A stretch of 64,000 bases of DNA from Achromobacter deleyi (GCF_016127315.1 NZ_CP065997.1:4216001-4280000); one strand, 5' to 3'. Shown: positions 15,228 through 25,689, numbered from the stretch's first letter. The notes: a model not told the origin generated them from the sequence alone. Numbers and translations: made by a program.

Positions 15228-17858
15228 TCAGAACCGATACCCCACCTGCAACCACAGTTCGCGTCCCGATTGGAACGTGCTGCGGTTGGTCTTCAGGTTC
15301 GGATTGCTGGCCGTGACCGCCGGCATGCGGTTCAGCAGGTTCAGCACTTCCACCGTGAATTCCAGGTTGCGCGCGAAGGTCGGCTGCCACGCCAGCTTGG
15401 TGTCCCAGGTCCAGTACGACGGCAGTTCGCCGGACTCGTAGCGGTCGAGGTATTCCGGCCGCGGGCCGACGCCGACGTAGATGGTGGCGTCGCGCTTGCT
15501 GCGCCAGTTCAGCTTGTTGCTCCAGGTCAGGCCGGCGCGCGGGTAGGCGCCGATCAGTGTGAGCGAAGCGACCTGGGGCTGGTAGAAGGTGCTGGGCGGC
15601 AGGTCGATGGCGCGGATTTCCGAGCCGTTGTAGATCACGCGGTCATCCGGATCGCGCGCATCGGCGGTGTAGCCGGTGACCAGGTCGCCGTTGGTCTTGC
15701 GCTTCTGCCAGCTCCACGATGCCTGCATGTTCCACCGCGTCGGCCCCAGGCGCCAGGGTTCCAGCGTGCGCAGCGTCAGGCTGACGCCGTCTGTGGTGGA
15801 AAAGCCGTCGTTGCCATAGGTGTAGCCCGCGGCCTGCGTGCCGCTCTTGGTCCATTGGTCGCGGCCGTTGCGATGCACGTAGCTGAGCAGGCCTTCGATG
15901 CCCGCCATGCGTTGGCGCAGCGACACCGCCCATTCATCGTCGTAGGGCATGCGCAGGCCACGGTAATCGACAAAGTATTCCTTGCCGCCGTCGGTCACGG
16001 GCTTGCCCTTGCTGTCGAGCACCTGCCGGCGCAGGCGGCTGCGTTCGGCTTCCAGCGCGGTCTCCAGCACTTCGCTGCCGTAGTAGCGCGACCAGCCCGC
16101 GCTCAGCAGCGTGTCGCCCGAGCCCAGCACGTCCCACTCCAGGCGGGTGCGCGGCGACAGGTTGTTGTTGCCCAGGAAAGTCTCGCGGTCGTAGCGCAAC
16201 CCGGCGTCCAGCGCCAGCCGCTGCCATTCGATGCGGTCGGACAGGTACACGCTGGCCATGCTGTATTTCACATCGACCGTGCCGGGCAGGTAATGGACCT
16301 TGCTGAAGTCCTGGTAGGTGCCCTTGTTGTTGTAGGCGCGGCGGAACGAATACGAATCCTGGAAGCGCTTGAAGCCCGCGTCGATCTGCTGCAGGTCGGC
16401 GCCGGCGTACAGGCTGTGGGTGAAGATGCCGGTGCGCACCGGATCCAGATCGACGCGTCCCTTCAGGGTCCAGGTGTCCTGCCGCGTCTGTTCCTTGCCG
16501 AAGCCGCCCGCGGTGTATTGCGGCAGCTTGTAGGGTTGGTAGGTCACCAGTTCGTCGCCGACGGATTGGCGGTCGCTGGTGGCGTGGTCCCAGCCGGCCT
16601 GCAGCGTGAAGCGCCCGCCCTGGAACAGGTGGTCGAGGTTGCCGCTCAGGCCGTAGGCGCCGTGGTTGTTGTCCCAATGCGTATCGCGGAACAGGTAGCT
16701 GGACAGCGTCTCGCTGCGGTCGCTGTATTTCAGCGTCAGGTCGGCGGTGGTGTCGGCGCTGGCGCGCACACTGAACTTGCCCAGGAAGTTGTCGACGCGG
16801 TCGCGGTAGGTGTCCTGGCCCTGCTGCGGCTGGCCCTTGTCGTCCACCCCCATGTTCCAGCGCGTGATGTCGGATTCACGGCGCGACATGGCCAGCACCA
16901 CGCCGGATTTGTCGTTGAAGGCGAAGTCGCCCACCACGGAGTAGAAGCGCTTTTTCCATTCGGGGGAATAGCCCGGCTGGCCCTGCGCCCAGCTGTTCTC
17001 CTCGCCTTCCGACACCTGCTGCTGCGTCATCTTCGAGGTGTTCCAGCGGTAGTCGAACTTCAGGTGGTTCTCGCCCGAGAAGCGGCGCAGCCGCGCGTCC
17101 ACCACGCCGCCGGTGAAGCGGCCGTACTCGACCGGCACGAAGCTGTCGTACACGCGCACCGCTTCCAGCAAGCTGGTGTCGACGAAGTAGGACTGCGGGT
17201 TGCTGGGGACGTTGCCGACCTGCAGATTGAGGTTCTTGCTGGCCGGATCGACGCGGTTGGTGGCGTCGATGCCGTCGATCTGGAACAGGTTCTGGTAGGG
17301 GCTCGAGCCGTGGAAGGAGATGTCCTCGACGTTGAGCGAGCCGCGGTTCTGCGAGCCGCTGGCGCCCGGGTTGGTGCGCACCGCCGGGTGGCTGGCGACC
17401 AGGGTGCTCAGGTCGCGGTTGGACGATGGCGTTTCGGCGATTTCCTGCTGGCCATAGATGCGCTCGCCGGCCTGTTCGCCATAGACGCGTACGGGGTCGA
17501 GCCGCGAAGTCGAGAACGGATGGGTCTTGTCGACGAAGACGATGTAGCGGCCCGGGCCGTCGGCGCGCAGTGCCAGGCCGGAGCCGGCCAGCAGGCGGTC
17601 CAGCGCCAGCAGGGCGGAGTACTCGCCTTGCAGCGCGGGCGAGACCTTGCCCGCCACGGCGGCCGGCGGGAACGAGATCTCCAGGCCCGATTGGCGCCCG
17701 AGCGCGAGCAGGGCGTCGCCCAGCGCCTGCGTCGGGATGTCATACGCGATGGTGCGGGCGGGCGGCTGGGCGGCGACGGGAGCGGTGATGGCCAGCATGA
17801 CGCAAAGGAGGGCGGCCGAGGCGCTGGGCCGGCGTTTGCGGTCAAGAGGGAAAGGCAT
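15228..17858 (-). CDS. TonB-dependent outer-membrane receptor with STN domain (paralogue 3)
   Basis: 876 residues. Signal peptide (to about VAAQP), STN domain (IPTQALGDALLALGRQSGLE), candidate TonB box LDPVRVYGE, plug with QNRGSLNVEDISFHGSSPY, barrel and terminal LWLQVGYRF. It is the first receptor downstream of fecI-fecR (265 bp gap) and is therefore the likeliest original partner of FecR; the other two look like downstream duplicates. Its leader carries the shared motif and a longer region also found before the MauG-like gene. The ligand is unknown; no siderophore synthesis genes are seen in the window. Confidence 0.92.
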   Translation of the reverse strand: MPFPLDRKRRPSASAALLCVMLAITAPVAAQPPARTIAYDIPTQALGDALLALGRQSGLEISFPPAAVAGKVSPALQGEYSALLALDRLLAGSGLALRADGPGRYIVFVDKTHPFSTSRLDPVRVYGEQAGERIYGQQEIAETPSSNRDLSTLVASHPAVRTNPGASGSQNRGSLNVEDISFHGSSPYQNLFQIDGIDATNRVDPASKNLNLQVGNVPSNPQSYFVDTSLLEAVRVYDSFVPVEYGRFTGGVVDARLRRFSGENHLKFDYRWNTSKMTQQQVSEGEENSWAQGQPGYSPEWKKRFYSVVGDFAFNDKSGVVLAMSRRESDITRWNMGVDDKGQPQQGQDTYRDRVDNFLGKFSVRASADTTADLTLKYSDRSETLSSYLFRDTHWDNNHGAYGLSGNLDHLFQGGRFTLQAGWDHATSDRQSVGDELVTYQPYKLPQYTAGGFGKEQTRQDTWTLKGRVDLDPVRTGIFTHSLYAGADLQQIDAGFKRFQDSYSFRRAYNNKGTYQDFSKVHYLPGTVDVKYSMASVYLSDRIEWQRLALDAGLRYDRETFLGNNNLSPRTRLEWDVLGSGDTLLSAGWSRYYGSEVLETALEAERSRLRRQVLDSKGKPVTDGGKEYFVDYRGLRMPYDDEWAVSLRQRMAGIEGLLSYVHRNGRDQWTKSGTQAAGYTYGNDGFSTTDGVSLTLRTLEPWRLGPTRWNMQASWSWQKRKTNGDLVTGYTADARDPDDRVIYNGSEIRAIDLPPSTFYQPQVASLTLIGAYPRAGLTWSNKLNWRSKRDATIYVGVGPRPEYLDRYESGELPSYWTWDTKLAWQPTFARNLEFTVEVLNLLNRMPAVTASNPNLKTNRSTFQSGRELWLQVGYRF

Positions 17859-17892
17859 GAAAACGTCCTACGCTGTGTTGATGTCAGCCGTA

Positions 17893-17957
17893 GGACGCCG
17901 TTTAGGACGCAACCCCTCATTGCAGAATTGATGAATAATTTATATTGATTCTTATTT
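17893..17957 (-). promoter_or_regulatory. Putative FecI-type promoter and leader of receptor 3
   Basis: Minus-strand GCAATGAGG, 17 bp, CGTCC; CGTCC begins 35 bp before the ATG at 17858. A perfect 9-bp inverted repeat CGTCCTACG/CGTAGGACG (17864-17872, 17889-17897) overlaps it. The AT-rich block at 17930-17957 (GATGAATAATTTATATTGAT) is matched in the MauG leader and could also hold a degenerate Fur site. Confidence 0.6.
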
Positions 17958-18123
17958 ACCGATTGGAAATGCCAGTGGAAGACGGCGAGCGCAGTCCGGG
18001 ATATCGCGAGTAGTGGGGGGGGCGTGAAAGGGCGGCGCCGCGGAAAGTTGATGCGCCTGCGATGCAGGCGATGCCCTGCCATGCGGATCGCGCCGGACCC
18101 GCCAGCCCTGCAAGGGCAATCCC

Positions 18124-19056
18124 TCAGCGCAGGATCAGCAGGCCGGGCAGGTCGGTGATGCCCACCTTGGTCTGCGCCAGCAGCAGGTCGAGTGCGCGCT
18201 TGGGATCGGCGATGCTCGCGGTGCCGGACACGCGGGTGCCGCGCGCCAGTTCGCCCAGCACCAGGATGTGCTTGCCGGTGTAGCGCGCCAGCTGCGCGGC
18301 GGCGTCGGGCAGCGCGGTGTCGTTGAAGGCCAGCAGGCCCTGGCTCCAGGCGGGCGCGGTTTCGCGCGGCGCCGGGTCGCGGACCATGCCGCTGGCCGAG
18401 ACCGTGATGCGTTGCCCCGGTTCGAGGGTTTGTAGCTGCCCGTCGGCGCAGGCCAGGCATTGCACCGCCACCTGGTGCTGGTAGACGGTGACGCGGGTCG
18501 CGTCGGCGTCGCGCGCCACGGTGTAGCGCGTGCCCAGGGCGGTGGCGCTGGCGTCCGCCGTGACGACCGTGAAGGCGGGGCCGTCGGCGCCGCGGGGCGT
18601 GGCCTCGAACAGGGCCTGGCCGGACAGCAGGCGCACCTCACGCTTGCCCGGGCCGAAGTCCACGGCGATGGCCGAATGCGCGTCCAGGATGGCGCGCGAG
18701 CCGTCGGGCAGGGCCACGCGCAGCGGCTGCGTGCCGCTGGCGTAGTCGGCGTCCGGCTGGAAGTCGCGCAGGGAATAAGCGGCCATGCCCGCGGCCGTGA
18801 CGAGCGCCAGGGCCAATGCCGCGCGGCGTTTGCGCGGCGGGCGGATGGCCAGCTTGCCGCGGTCGATCTCGCCCATGCGGCGCCACACCCGCGCCAGCCG
18901 GTCAAAGGCGGCGGCATGGCGGGGATCGGCTTGGTACCAGGCGTCGAATTCCGCCTGCGCCTGCGCGTCCAGCGGCTGGCCGCTGTGGCGGATGACCCAG
19001 CGCGAGGCCTGTTCGTCGGCGGCCGTGGCGTTGCCGTGGGCGGCGGCTTTGTTCAC
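18124..19056 (-). CDS. fecR: FecR-type anti-sigma factor / signal transducer
   Basis: 310 residues. Cytoplasmic N-terminal domain (about 15-75) with the FecR_N pattern ASRWVIRHSG...FDAWYQADPRHAAAFDRL, a single membrane span (about 79-95, LALALVTAAGMAAYSL), then the periplasmic FecR domain (LRVALPDGSRAILDAHSAIAVDF) and a C-terminal STN-like segment (LPDAAAQLARYTGKHILVL). The periplasmic part receives the signal from a loaded receptor's STN domain and the cytoplasmic part controls FecI. It overlaps fecI by four bases (ATGA), implying translational coupling. Length is normal for the family. Confidence 0.92.
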   Translation of the reverse strand: MNKAAAHGNATAADEQASRWVIRHSGQPLDAQAQAEFDAWYQADPRHAAAFDRLARVWRRMGEIDRGKLAIRPPRKRRAALALALVTAAGMAAYSLRDFQPDADYASGTQPLRVALPDGSRAILDAHSAIAVDFGPGKREVRLLSGQALFEATPRGADGPAFTVVTADASATALGTRYTVARDADATRVTVYQHQVAVQCLACADGQLQTLEPGQRITVSASGMVRDPAPRETAPAWSQGLLAFNDTALPDAAAQLARYTGKHILVLGELARGTRVSGTASIADPKRALDLLLAQTKVGITDLPGLLILR

Positions 19057-19541
19057 GCGCTCAGGGCCTGGTCGCAGGCCAGCAGGATGCGCATCATGTG
19101 CTTTTCGACCGCGCTGACCGAGATGGCGAAACGTTCGGCGATGGCGCGGTAGGTCAGGCCTTCGTGGCGATGCAGGACGAACACGTCCAGGCTGCGGCGC
19201 GGCTGGCGCAGCAGGGCCGATTCGAGCCGGCGCAGCAGTTGGTTGGCCGAGGCGACTTCGAGCGTGTCGGCTTCGAACGCCGGCGGCTGCGCGGCGGCGT
19301 AGTCGGCCACCGCGACCATTTCACGGCCGCGCCGCCGATGCCAGTCGGTGGCGATGTTGGCGGCCACCCGGAAGACATAGGCGCGGTCGTTGTCCGGAAG
19401 GGTTCTGTCCTTGAACTCGGCCAGCTTGATCCACGTGTCCTGGGCGCAATCCTGGGCCACGTCGCGCGAGCCGGTGCGCATGGCCAGGAAGCCCAGCACT
19501 TCGCGGTAGTGCCGGATAAATACATCGGTAAGCGAAGACAT
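19053..19541 (-). CDS. fecI: FecI-type ECF RNA polymerase sigma factor
   Basis: 162 residues. Sigma-70 region 2 is at about 9-75 (FIRHYREVLGFLAMRTGSRDVAQDCAQDTWIKL, with the core-binding and -10 reading helices) and region 4 at about 105-158 (LTYRAIAERFAISVSAVEKHMMRIL, the -35 reading helix-turn-helix). It directs RNA polymerase to iron-starvation promoters when released or activated by FecR. The promoter has a near-consensus Fur box, so iron limitation should induce it. Likely targets are the four TGAGG-N17-CGTCC sites upstream of the receptors and the MauG-like gene, an inference from conservation and location. Confidence 0.92.
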   Translation of the reverse strand: MSSLTDVFIRHYREVLGFLAMRTGSRDVAQDCAQDTWIKLAEFKDRTLPDNDRAYVFRVAANIATDWHRRRGREMVAVADYAAAQPPAFEADTLEVASANQLLRRLESALLRQPRRSLDVFVLHRHEGLTYRAIAERFAISVSAVEKHMMRILLACDQALSA

Positions 19542-19583
19542 GTCGCTGACGGCGGGCGCCAGATAGAGTCAGATTCACTTCAT

Positions 19584-19606
19584 ATTATAAATGATAATTA
19601 TTATTG
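19584..19606 (-). promoter_or_regulatory. Fur box and -10 element of fecI
   Basis: TGATAAT-T-ATTATTG (19592-19606) matches the 7-1-7 Fur consensus TGATAAT-N-ATTATCA at 12 of 14 positions. On the minus strand a perfect TATAAT (19584-19589) lies just downstream of it, so bound Fur-Fe would cover the -35/-10 spacer. The -35 hexamer itself is poor. Confidence 0.85.
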
Positions 19607-19636
19607 TTATTGCATGTTTCCCTGGGAAGGGAAGGG

Positions 19637-19658
19637 GCGGACGGCGCGCGCCGTCCGC
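19637..19658. terminator. 22-bp palindrome downstream of the ABC-F gene
   Basis: GCGGACGGCGC followed by its exact reverse complement GCGCCGTCCGC. It lies 8 bp past the ABC-F stop and before the fecI promoter, where a terminator is expected on the minus strand, but the following T-run is weak. Confidence 0.5.
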
Positions 19659-19665
19659 TTGTCGA

Positions 19666-21600
19666 TCAGGCTTCGCCCTGTTCGATTTCTTCCAGCGAGC
19701 CCTGCAGTTCGAGCCACTGTTCTTCCAGCGTTTCCAGGCGCTTGCCGTGTTCGCCGTGTTCGGCCATGACCTTCTGGCGCTCGGCGCGGCGCGCATCGGA
19801 ATACAGGTCCGGGTCGGCGATGACGCCGTCCAGCGCCTGCAGCTTGACGCGCAGCTTCTCCATCTCGGTCTCGACCTTGGCCAGCTTGGCTTCCAGCGGC
19901 TTGCGCAACGCCGACAGGCGCTGGCGCTGCTCGGCCTCGGCGCGGCGTTGCGCCTTGCGGTCGACCACGGCCTCGCCGTTCTCGGCGTTTTCGCGCGCCG
20001 CTTCGGCGCGTTCGCCGGCGTTGCGGGCGGCCAGCCAGTCGCGGTAGTCCTCCAGGTCGCCGTCGAATTCGCGCACGGCGCCGTCGGCCACGATCCAGAA
20101 GCTGTCCACGGTGGTGCGCAGCAGGTGGCGATCGTGCGACACCAGCAGCATGCTGCCGCCGAATTCGGCCAGCGCGGCGGCCAGGGCCTCGCGCGTCTCG
20201 ACGTCCAGGTGGTTGCTGGGTTCGTCCAGCAGCAGCAGGTTGGGCTTCTGCCAGACGATCAGCGACAGGGCCAGGCGAGCCTTTTCGCCGCCCGACATCG
20301 GGCCGACCTTGCTGTTGACCGTATCACCCGAGAAGCCGAAGCCGCCCAGGTAATTGCGCAGCTCCTGCTCGCGCGTTTCCGGCGACAGCCGCGCCAGGTG
20401 CGCCAGCGGCGTGCTGTCCACGTCCAGCATGTCGAGCTGGTGCTGGTGGAAGTAGCCGATCGCCAGCCCGCGCGAGGCGCGGCGTTCGCCCGCCTGCACC
20501 GGCAGTTCTTCGGCCAGCGTCTTGATCAGCGTACTCTTGCCGGCGCCGTTGGCGCCCAGCACGCCGACACGGCTGCCGGCGCGCACCATCAGCGTCACGT
20601 CGCGCAGGATCGGCACGTCGTTGCCGGCCGCGTCGGTGTAGCCGGCCGACAGGTGTTCCAGCGTCAGCAGCGGGTCCGGCACCTGCTCGGGCGAGGGGAT
20701 GCGGATGTCGATGCCGGCCTCGGCCTGCAGCGGCGCCAGCACCTGCATGCGCGCCAGGGCCTTGACCCGGCTCTGGGCCTGCTTGGCCTTGGAGGCCTTG
20801 GCCTTGAAGCGGTCGATGAAGCCCTGCAGGCGCGCCGTTTCACGGGTCTGGCGTTCGTAGGCGATATTGGTCTGGCGCAGGCGCTCGGCGCGCTGCGTCA
20901 GGAAGTCGCCGTAGCCGCCGCGGTAGCGCACCAGCTTGGCGTGGTCGAAATGCAGGATGGACTTGGCCACCGCGTCCAGGAACTCGGTGTCGTGGGAGAT
21001 CAGCATGACGGTGCCGGGATAGGCGGCCAGCCATTTCTCCAGCCACAGCATGGCGTCCAGGTCCAGGTGGTTGGTGGGCTCGTCCAGCAGCAGCAGTTCG
21101 GACGGCGCCATCAGCGCGCGCGCCAGCGCCAGGCGCATGCGCCAGCCGCCGGAGAAGCTCGCCACCGGCTGCGTCCATTCGGCCGGCTTGAAGCCCAGGC
21201 CGGCCAGCAGCTGTTCGGCGCGCGAGGCCGCGCTCCAGGCGCCGGCCTCGACCAGGGCCGCTTCGACCTCGGCGATCTGCGTGCCCTGGTCGTCGGTCAG
21301 CTCGGCGCGGCGCGCCTGCAGCGCGCGCAGCGGCGTGTCGCCGTCGATGACGAATTCACGCGCGGGGCGGTCGTCGGCATGCAGTTCCTGTTCGACGCTG
21401 GCGATGCGCCAGCCGGCCGGCAGCGCCAGGTTGCCGGCGTCCAGGTCCAGCGCGCCGGTCAGCAGCGCGAACAGCGACGATTTGCCGGCGCCGTTCTTGC
21501 CGACGATGCCGACGCGCTCGCCCGGGTGCACCACGAATTCGGCGTCGTCCAGCAGCACCTTGGTGCCACGGCGCAGGGTCAATCCAGAGGCGCGGATCAC
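19666..21600 (-). CDS. ABC-F family ATPase (YheS/Uup-like)
   Basis: 644 residues from the GTG at 21600, which overlaps the prmB stop as GTGA; the longer frame to 21663 runs inside prmB. Two ABC cassettes without membrane domains: Walker A GKNGAGKSS and GANGAGKST, signature SFSGGWRMRLALARAL and MSGGEKARLALSL, Walker B LLLDEPTNHLDLD and LLLDEPSNHLDVE. A P-site tRNA-interaction linker rich in Lys/Arg (FKAKASKAKQAQSRVKAL) and a C-terminal coiled coil (QRRAEAEQRQRLSALRKPLEAKL) mark it as ABC-F. Such proteins act on the ribosome rather than in transport. It closes the dapC-dapD-dapE-prmB gene string. Confidence 0.92.
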   Translation of the reverse strand: MIRASGLTLRRGTKVLLDDAEFVVHPGERVGIVGKNGAGKSSLFALLTGALDLDAGNLALPAGWRIASVEQELHADDRPAREFVIDGDTPLRALQARRAELTDDQGTQIAEVEAALVEAGAWSAASRAEQLLAGLGFKPAEWTQPVASFSGGWRMRLALARALMAPSELLLLDEPTNHLDLDAMLWLEKWLAAYPGTVMLISHDTEFLDAVAKSILHFDHAKLVRYRGGYGDFLTQRAERLRQTNIAYERQTRETARLQGFIDRFKAKASKAKQAQSRVKALARMQVLAPLQAEAGIDIRIPSPEQVPDPLLTLEHLSAGYTDAAGNDVPILRDVTLMVRAGSRVGVLGANGAGKSTLIKTLAEELPVQAGERRASRGLAIGYFHQHQLDMLDVDSTPLAHLARLSPETREQELRNYLGGFGFSGDTVNSKVGPMSGGEKARLALSLIVWQKPNLLLLDEPSNHLDVETREALAAALAEFGGSMLLVSHDRHLLRTTVDSFWIVADGAVREFDGDLEDYRDWLAARNAGERAEAARENAENGEAVVDRKAQRRAEAEQRQRLSALRKPLEAKLAKVETEMEKLRVKLQALDGVIADPDLYSDARRAERQKVMAEHGEHGKRLETLEEQWLELQGSLEEIEQGEA

Positions 21601-22493
21601 GTCGTCAACTGCTCGCGGGTCAGCAACAGCAGCTGGTCGGAGGCTTCTTCCGTATCCAGCCACACCGGCGACAGTTCAGGGAAGGCGGCTTCGAAGAAAT
21701 CGCGCTCGTGGCCGATCTCCAGCACCAGCACGCCGTTCTCCGACAGGTAGCGCGGTGCCGCCTGCAGGATGCGGCGCACCAGGTCCATGCCGTCGGCGCC
21801 GCCGGCCAGGGCCAGGTGCGGCTCGTGGCGGTATTCCTGCGGCAGCACGTCCATCGAACCGCTGTTGACGTAGGGCGGGTTGCAGACGATCACGTCGTAC
21901 TGGCGTTCGGGCAGGCTGTCGAACAGATCGCTCTGGTGCAGCGCCAGCCGGTCGCCCAGGCCGTAGTCGTCGACGTTGCGGCGGGCGACCTCGAGCGCGT
22001 CGGGCGACACGTCGACGGCGTCCACCTGGGCATAGGGGAAGGCCAGGGCCGACAGGATCGCCAGGCAGCCCGAGCCGGTGCACATGTCCAGCACGCTGTC
22101 GACGGCCTGCGCGTCCTGTACCCAGGGCGACAGGCCTTCGTCCAGCAGCTCCGCGATGGGCGAGCGCGGCACGATGACGCGCGCGTCCACGTAGAAGCGA
22201 TGCCCGCGCAGCCAGGCCTCATTGGTGAGATAGGCGGCCGGCACGCGCTCGGTGACGCGGCGGTCGATCAGCTCCAGCACGCGGTTGCGTTCCTCGCTGA
22301 GCACGCGGGCGTCCAGGAAGGGCTCCAGCGTGTCCAGCGGCAGGTGCAGCGCGTGCAGGACCAGATAGACCGTCTCGTCCCAGGCGTTGTCGCTGCCGTG
22401 TCCCAGCGCCACCTGGGCGGCGTTCAGGCGCGATACGCCATAGCGGATCAGGTCGCGCAGGGTCAGCAGTTCTTGGCGGGCGGATTGATACAT
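21597..22493 (-). CDS. prmB: Ribosomal protein uL3 glutamine N5-methyltransferase PrmB
   Basis: 298 residues. SAM-dependent methyltransferase of the HemK family. Motif I is LDMCTGSGCLAI (about 135-146) and the catalytic NPPY is at residues 205-208 (VCNPPYVNSGSMDVLPQEY), used for methylating a Gln side chain. The PrmB-type N-terminal helical domain (LRDLIRYGVSRLNAAQVALGHG) distinguishes it from PrmC, which acts on release factors. It overlaps the downstream ABC-F gene by four bases and follows dapE by 10 bp. Confidence 0.93.
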   Translation of the reverse strand: MYQSARQELLTLRDLIRYGVSRLNAAQVALGHGSDNAWDETVYLVLHALHLPLDTLEPFLDARVLSEERNRVLELIDRRVTERVPAAYLTNEAWLRGHRFYVDARVIVPRSPIAELLDEGLSPWVQDAQAVDSVLDMCTGSGCLAILSALAFPYAQVDAVDVSPDALEVARRNVDDYGLGDRLALHQSDLFDSLPERQYDVIVCNPPYVNSGSMDVLPQEYRHEPHLALAGGADGMDLVRRILQAAPRYLSENGVLVLEIGHERDFFEAAFPELSPVWLDTEEASDQLLLLTREQLTT

Positions 22494-22503
22494 GGGAGGC
22501 TTT

Positions 22504-24464
<1,961 letters not shown>

Positions 24465-24492
24465 AGCGGCTCAGCTTTTGAAAGAAGGTTGG

Positions 24493-25689
24493 TCAAACAG
24501 AAGTATGTACGAAATGGGCGATGCGTTCGGCCGCCTGCACGCAGTCGGCCAAAGGCGCCACCAGGGCCAGGCGGACGCGCCCCTGCCCAGGATTCACACC
24601 GTGCGCCTCGCGCGCCAGGAAACTGCCCGGCAGCACGGTAACACCGGTACGGCCATAAAGGTCGCGCGCAAACGCGGTATCCGAACCCGGGGTGGCCGCC
24701 CACAGGTAGAACGAGGCCTGGGGACGCTGGACGTCCAGCACGTTCTGCAGGATCGGCAGCACGGCCTCGAATTTCTCGCGGTACAGGCGGCGGTTGTCCT
24801 TGACGTGGACTTCGTCGGTCCAGGCGGCGATGCTGGCCGCCGACACCAGCGGGCTCATGGCGCTGCCATGATACGTGCGATAGCGCAGGAAGCGGCCGAT
24901 CAGCGCGGCGTCGCCCGCCACGAAACCCGAGCGCAGGCCCGGCACGTTGGAACGCTTGGACAGGCTGGAGAACGCCACCAGGTTGCGGTAGTCGTCGCGA
25001 CCCAGGCGGCGCGCCGCCTGCAGGCCGCCCAGCGGCGGATTGCCTTCGTCCAGGTAGATCTCGGAATAGCACTCGTCGGAGGCGATCACGAACCCATGGC
25101 GGTCGGACAGGGCGAACAGGTCTTCCCATTCGTCCAGCGTCATGACATTGCCGGCCGGGTTGCCGGGCGAGCAGACGAACACCATGCGGGTCTTTTTCCA
25201 GACCTCGTCCGGCACCTGGTTCCAGTCGCAGGCGAAATTGCGCAGCGCGTCGGCGTTGACGTAATAGGGCGTGGCGCCGGCCAGCAGCGTGGCGCCCTCG
25301 TAGATCTGGTAGAACGGGTTGGGGCAGATCACCACGGACCCGGCCGCCGGATCGATCACCGTCTGGGTGAAGGCGAACAGCGCCTCGCGCGAGCCCAGCG
25401 CCGGCAGCACCTGGGTCTCGGCGTCCGGCGCCGGGATGCTGTAGCGCGACGCCAGCCAGCTGGCGATGGCCTGGCGCAGGGCGGGATCGCCCTTGGTCGA
25501 CGGGTACACCGACAGCCCCTCCATGTGGTCGCGGATGGCCTGCGCGATGCGCTCCGGCGCGGCGTGTTTGGGCTCGCCGATCGACAGGTTGATGGGCGTC
25601 AGGCCGTCCGGCTGCGTGCTGGCCGAGGCCAGCAGGGCGCGCAGTTTTTCGAACGGGTAGGGGTGCAGGGCATCGAGGCGCGGATTCAT
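24493..25689 (-). CDS. dapC: Succinyldiaminopimelate aminotransferase
   Basis: 398 residues from the ATG at 25689 (MNPRLDALHPYPFEKL). The open frame continues upstream to 25842 but only through the antisense of the tRNA-Leu gene, so that start is rejected. Fold-type I PLP aminotransferase: K245 in SSLSKRSNVPGLRSG is the PLP lysine, SPGNPAGN and SDECYSE carry the Asn and Asp/Tyr cofactor contacts, and SRE (100-102) and R near the C-terminus bind phosphate and carboxylate. It makes N-succinyl-LL-DAP from the keto acid. It is the first gene of the dap unit; its promoter should lie in the short space before the divergent tRNA gene. Confidence 0.92.
   Translation of the reverse strand: MNPRLDALHPYPFEKLRALLASASTQPDGLTPINLSIGEPKHAAPERIAQAIRDHMEGLSVYPSTKGDPALRQAIASWLASRYSIPAPDAETQVLPALGSREALFAFTQTVIDPAAGSVVICPNPFYQIYEGATLLAGATPYYVNADALRNFACDWNQVPDEVWKKTRMVFVCSPGNPAGNVMTLDEWEDLFALSDRHGFVIASDECYSEIYLDEGNPPLGGLQAARRLGRDDYRNLVAFSSLSKRSNVPGLRSGFVAGDAALIGRFLRYRTYHGSAMSPLVSAASIAAWTDEVHVKDNRRLYREKFEAVLPILQNVLDVQRPQASFYLWAATPGSDTAFARDLYGRTGVTVLPGSFLAREAHGVNPGQGRVRLALVAPLADCVQAAERIAHFVHTSV

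Noticed and set aside
17864..17897. RNA hairpin hiding the ribosome-binding site of receptor 3 (and equivalents)
   Set aside because: The AGGA/GAGG ribosome-binding sequence does lie in one arm, but the other arm overlaps the proposed -10 element and would not be transcribed. Kept only as a DNA-level inverted repeat.
15270..17948. 892-codon open frame antisense to receptor 3, with similar ones opposite receptor 2, the desaturase and the tape measure gene
   Set aside because: Shadows of high-GC coding DNA. The minus or plus strand respectively carries clear family features.
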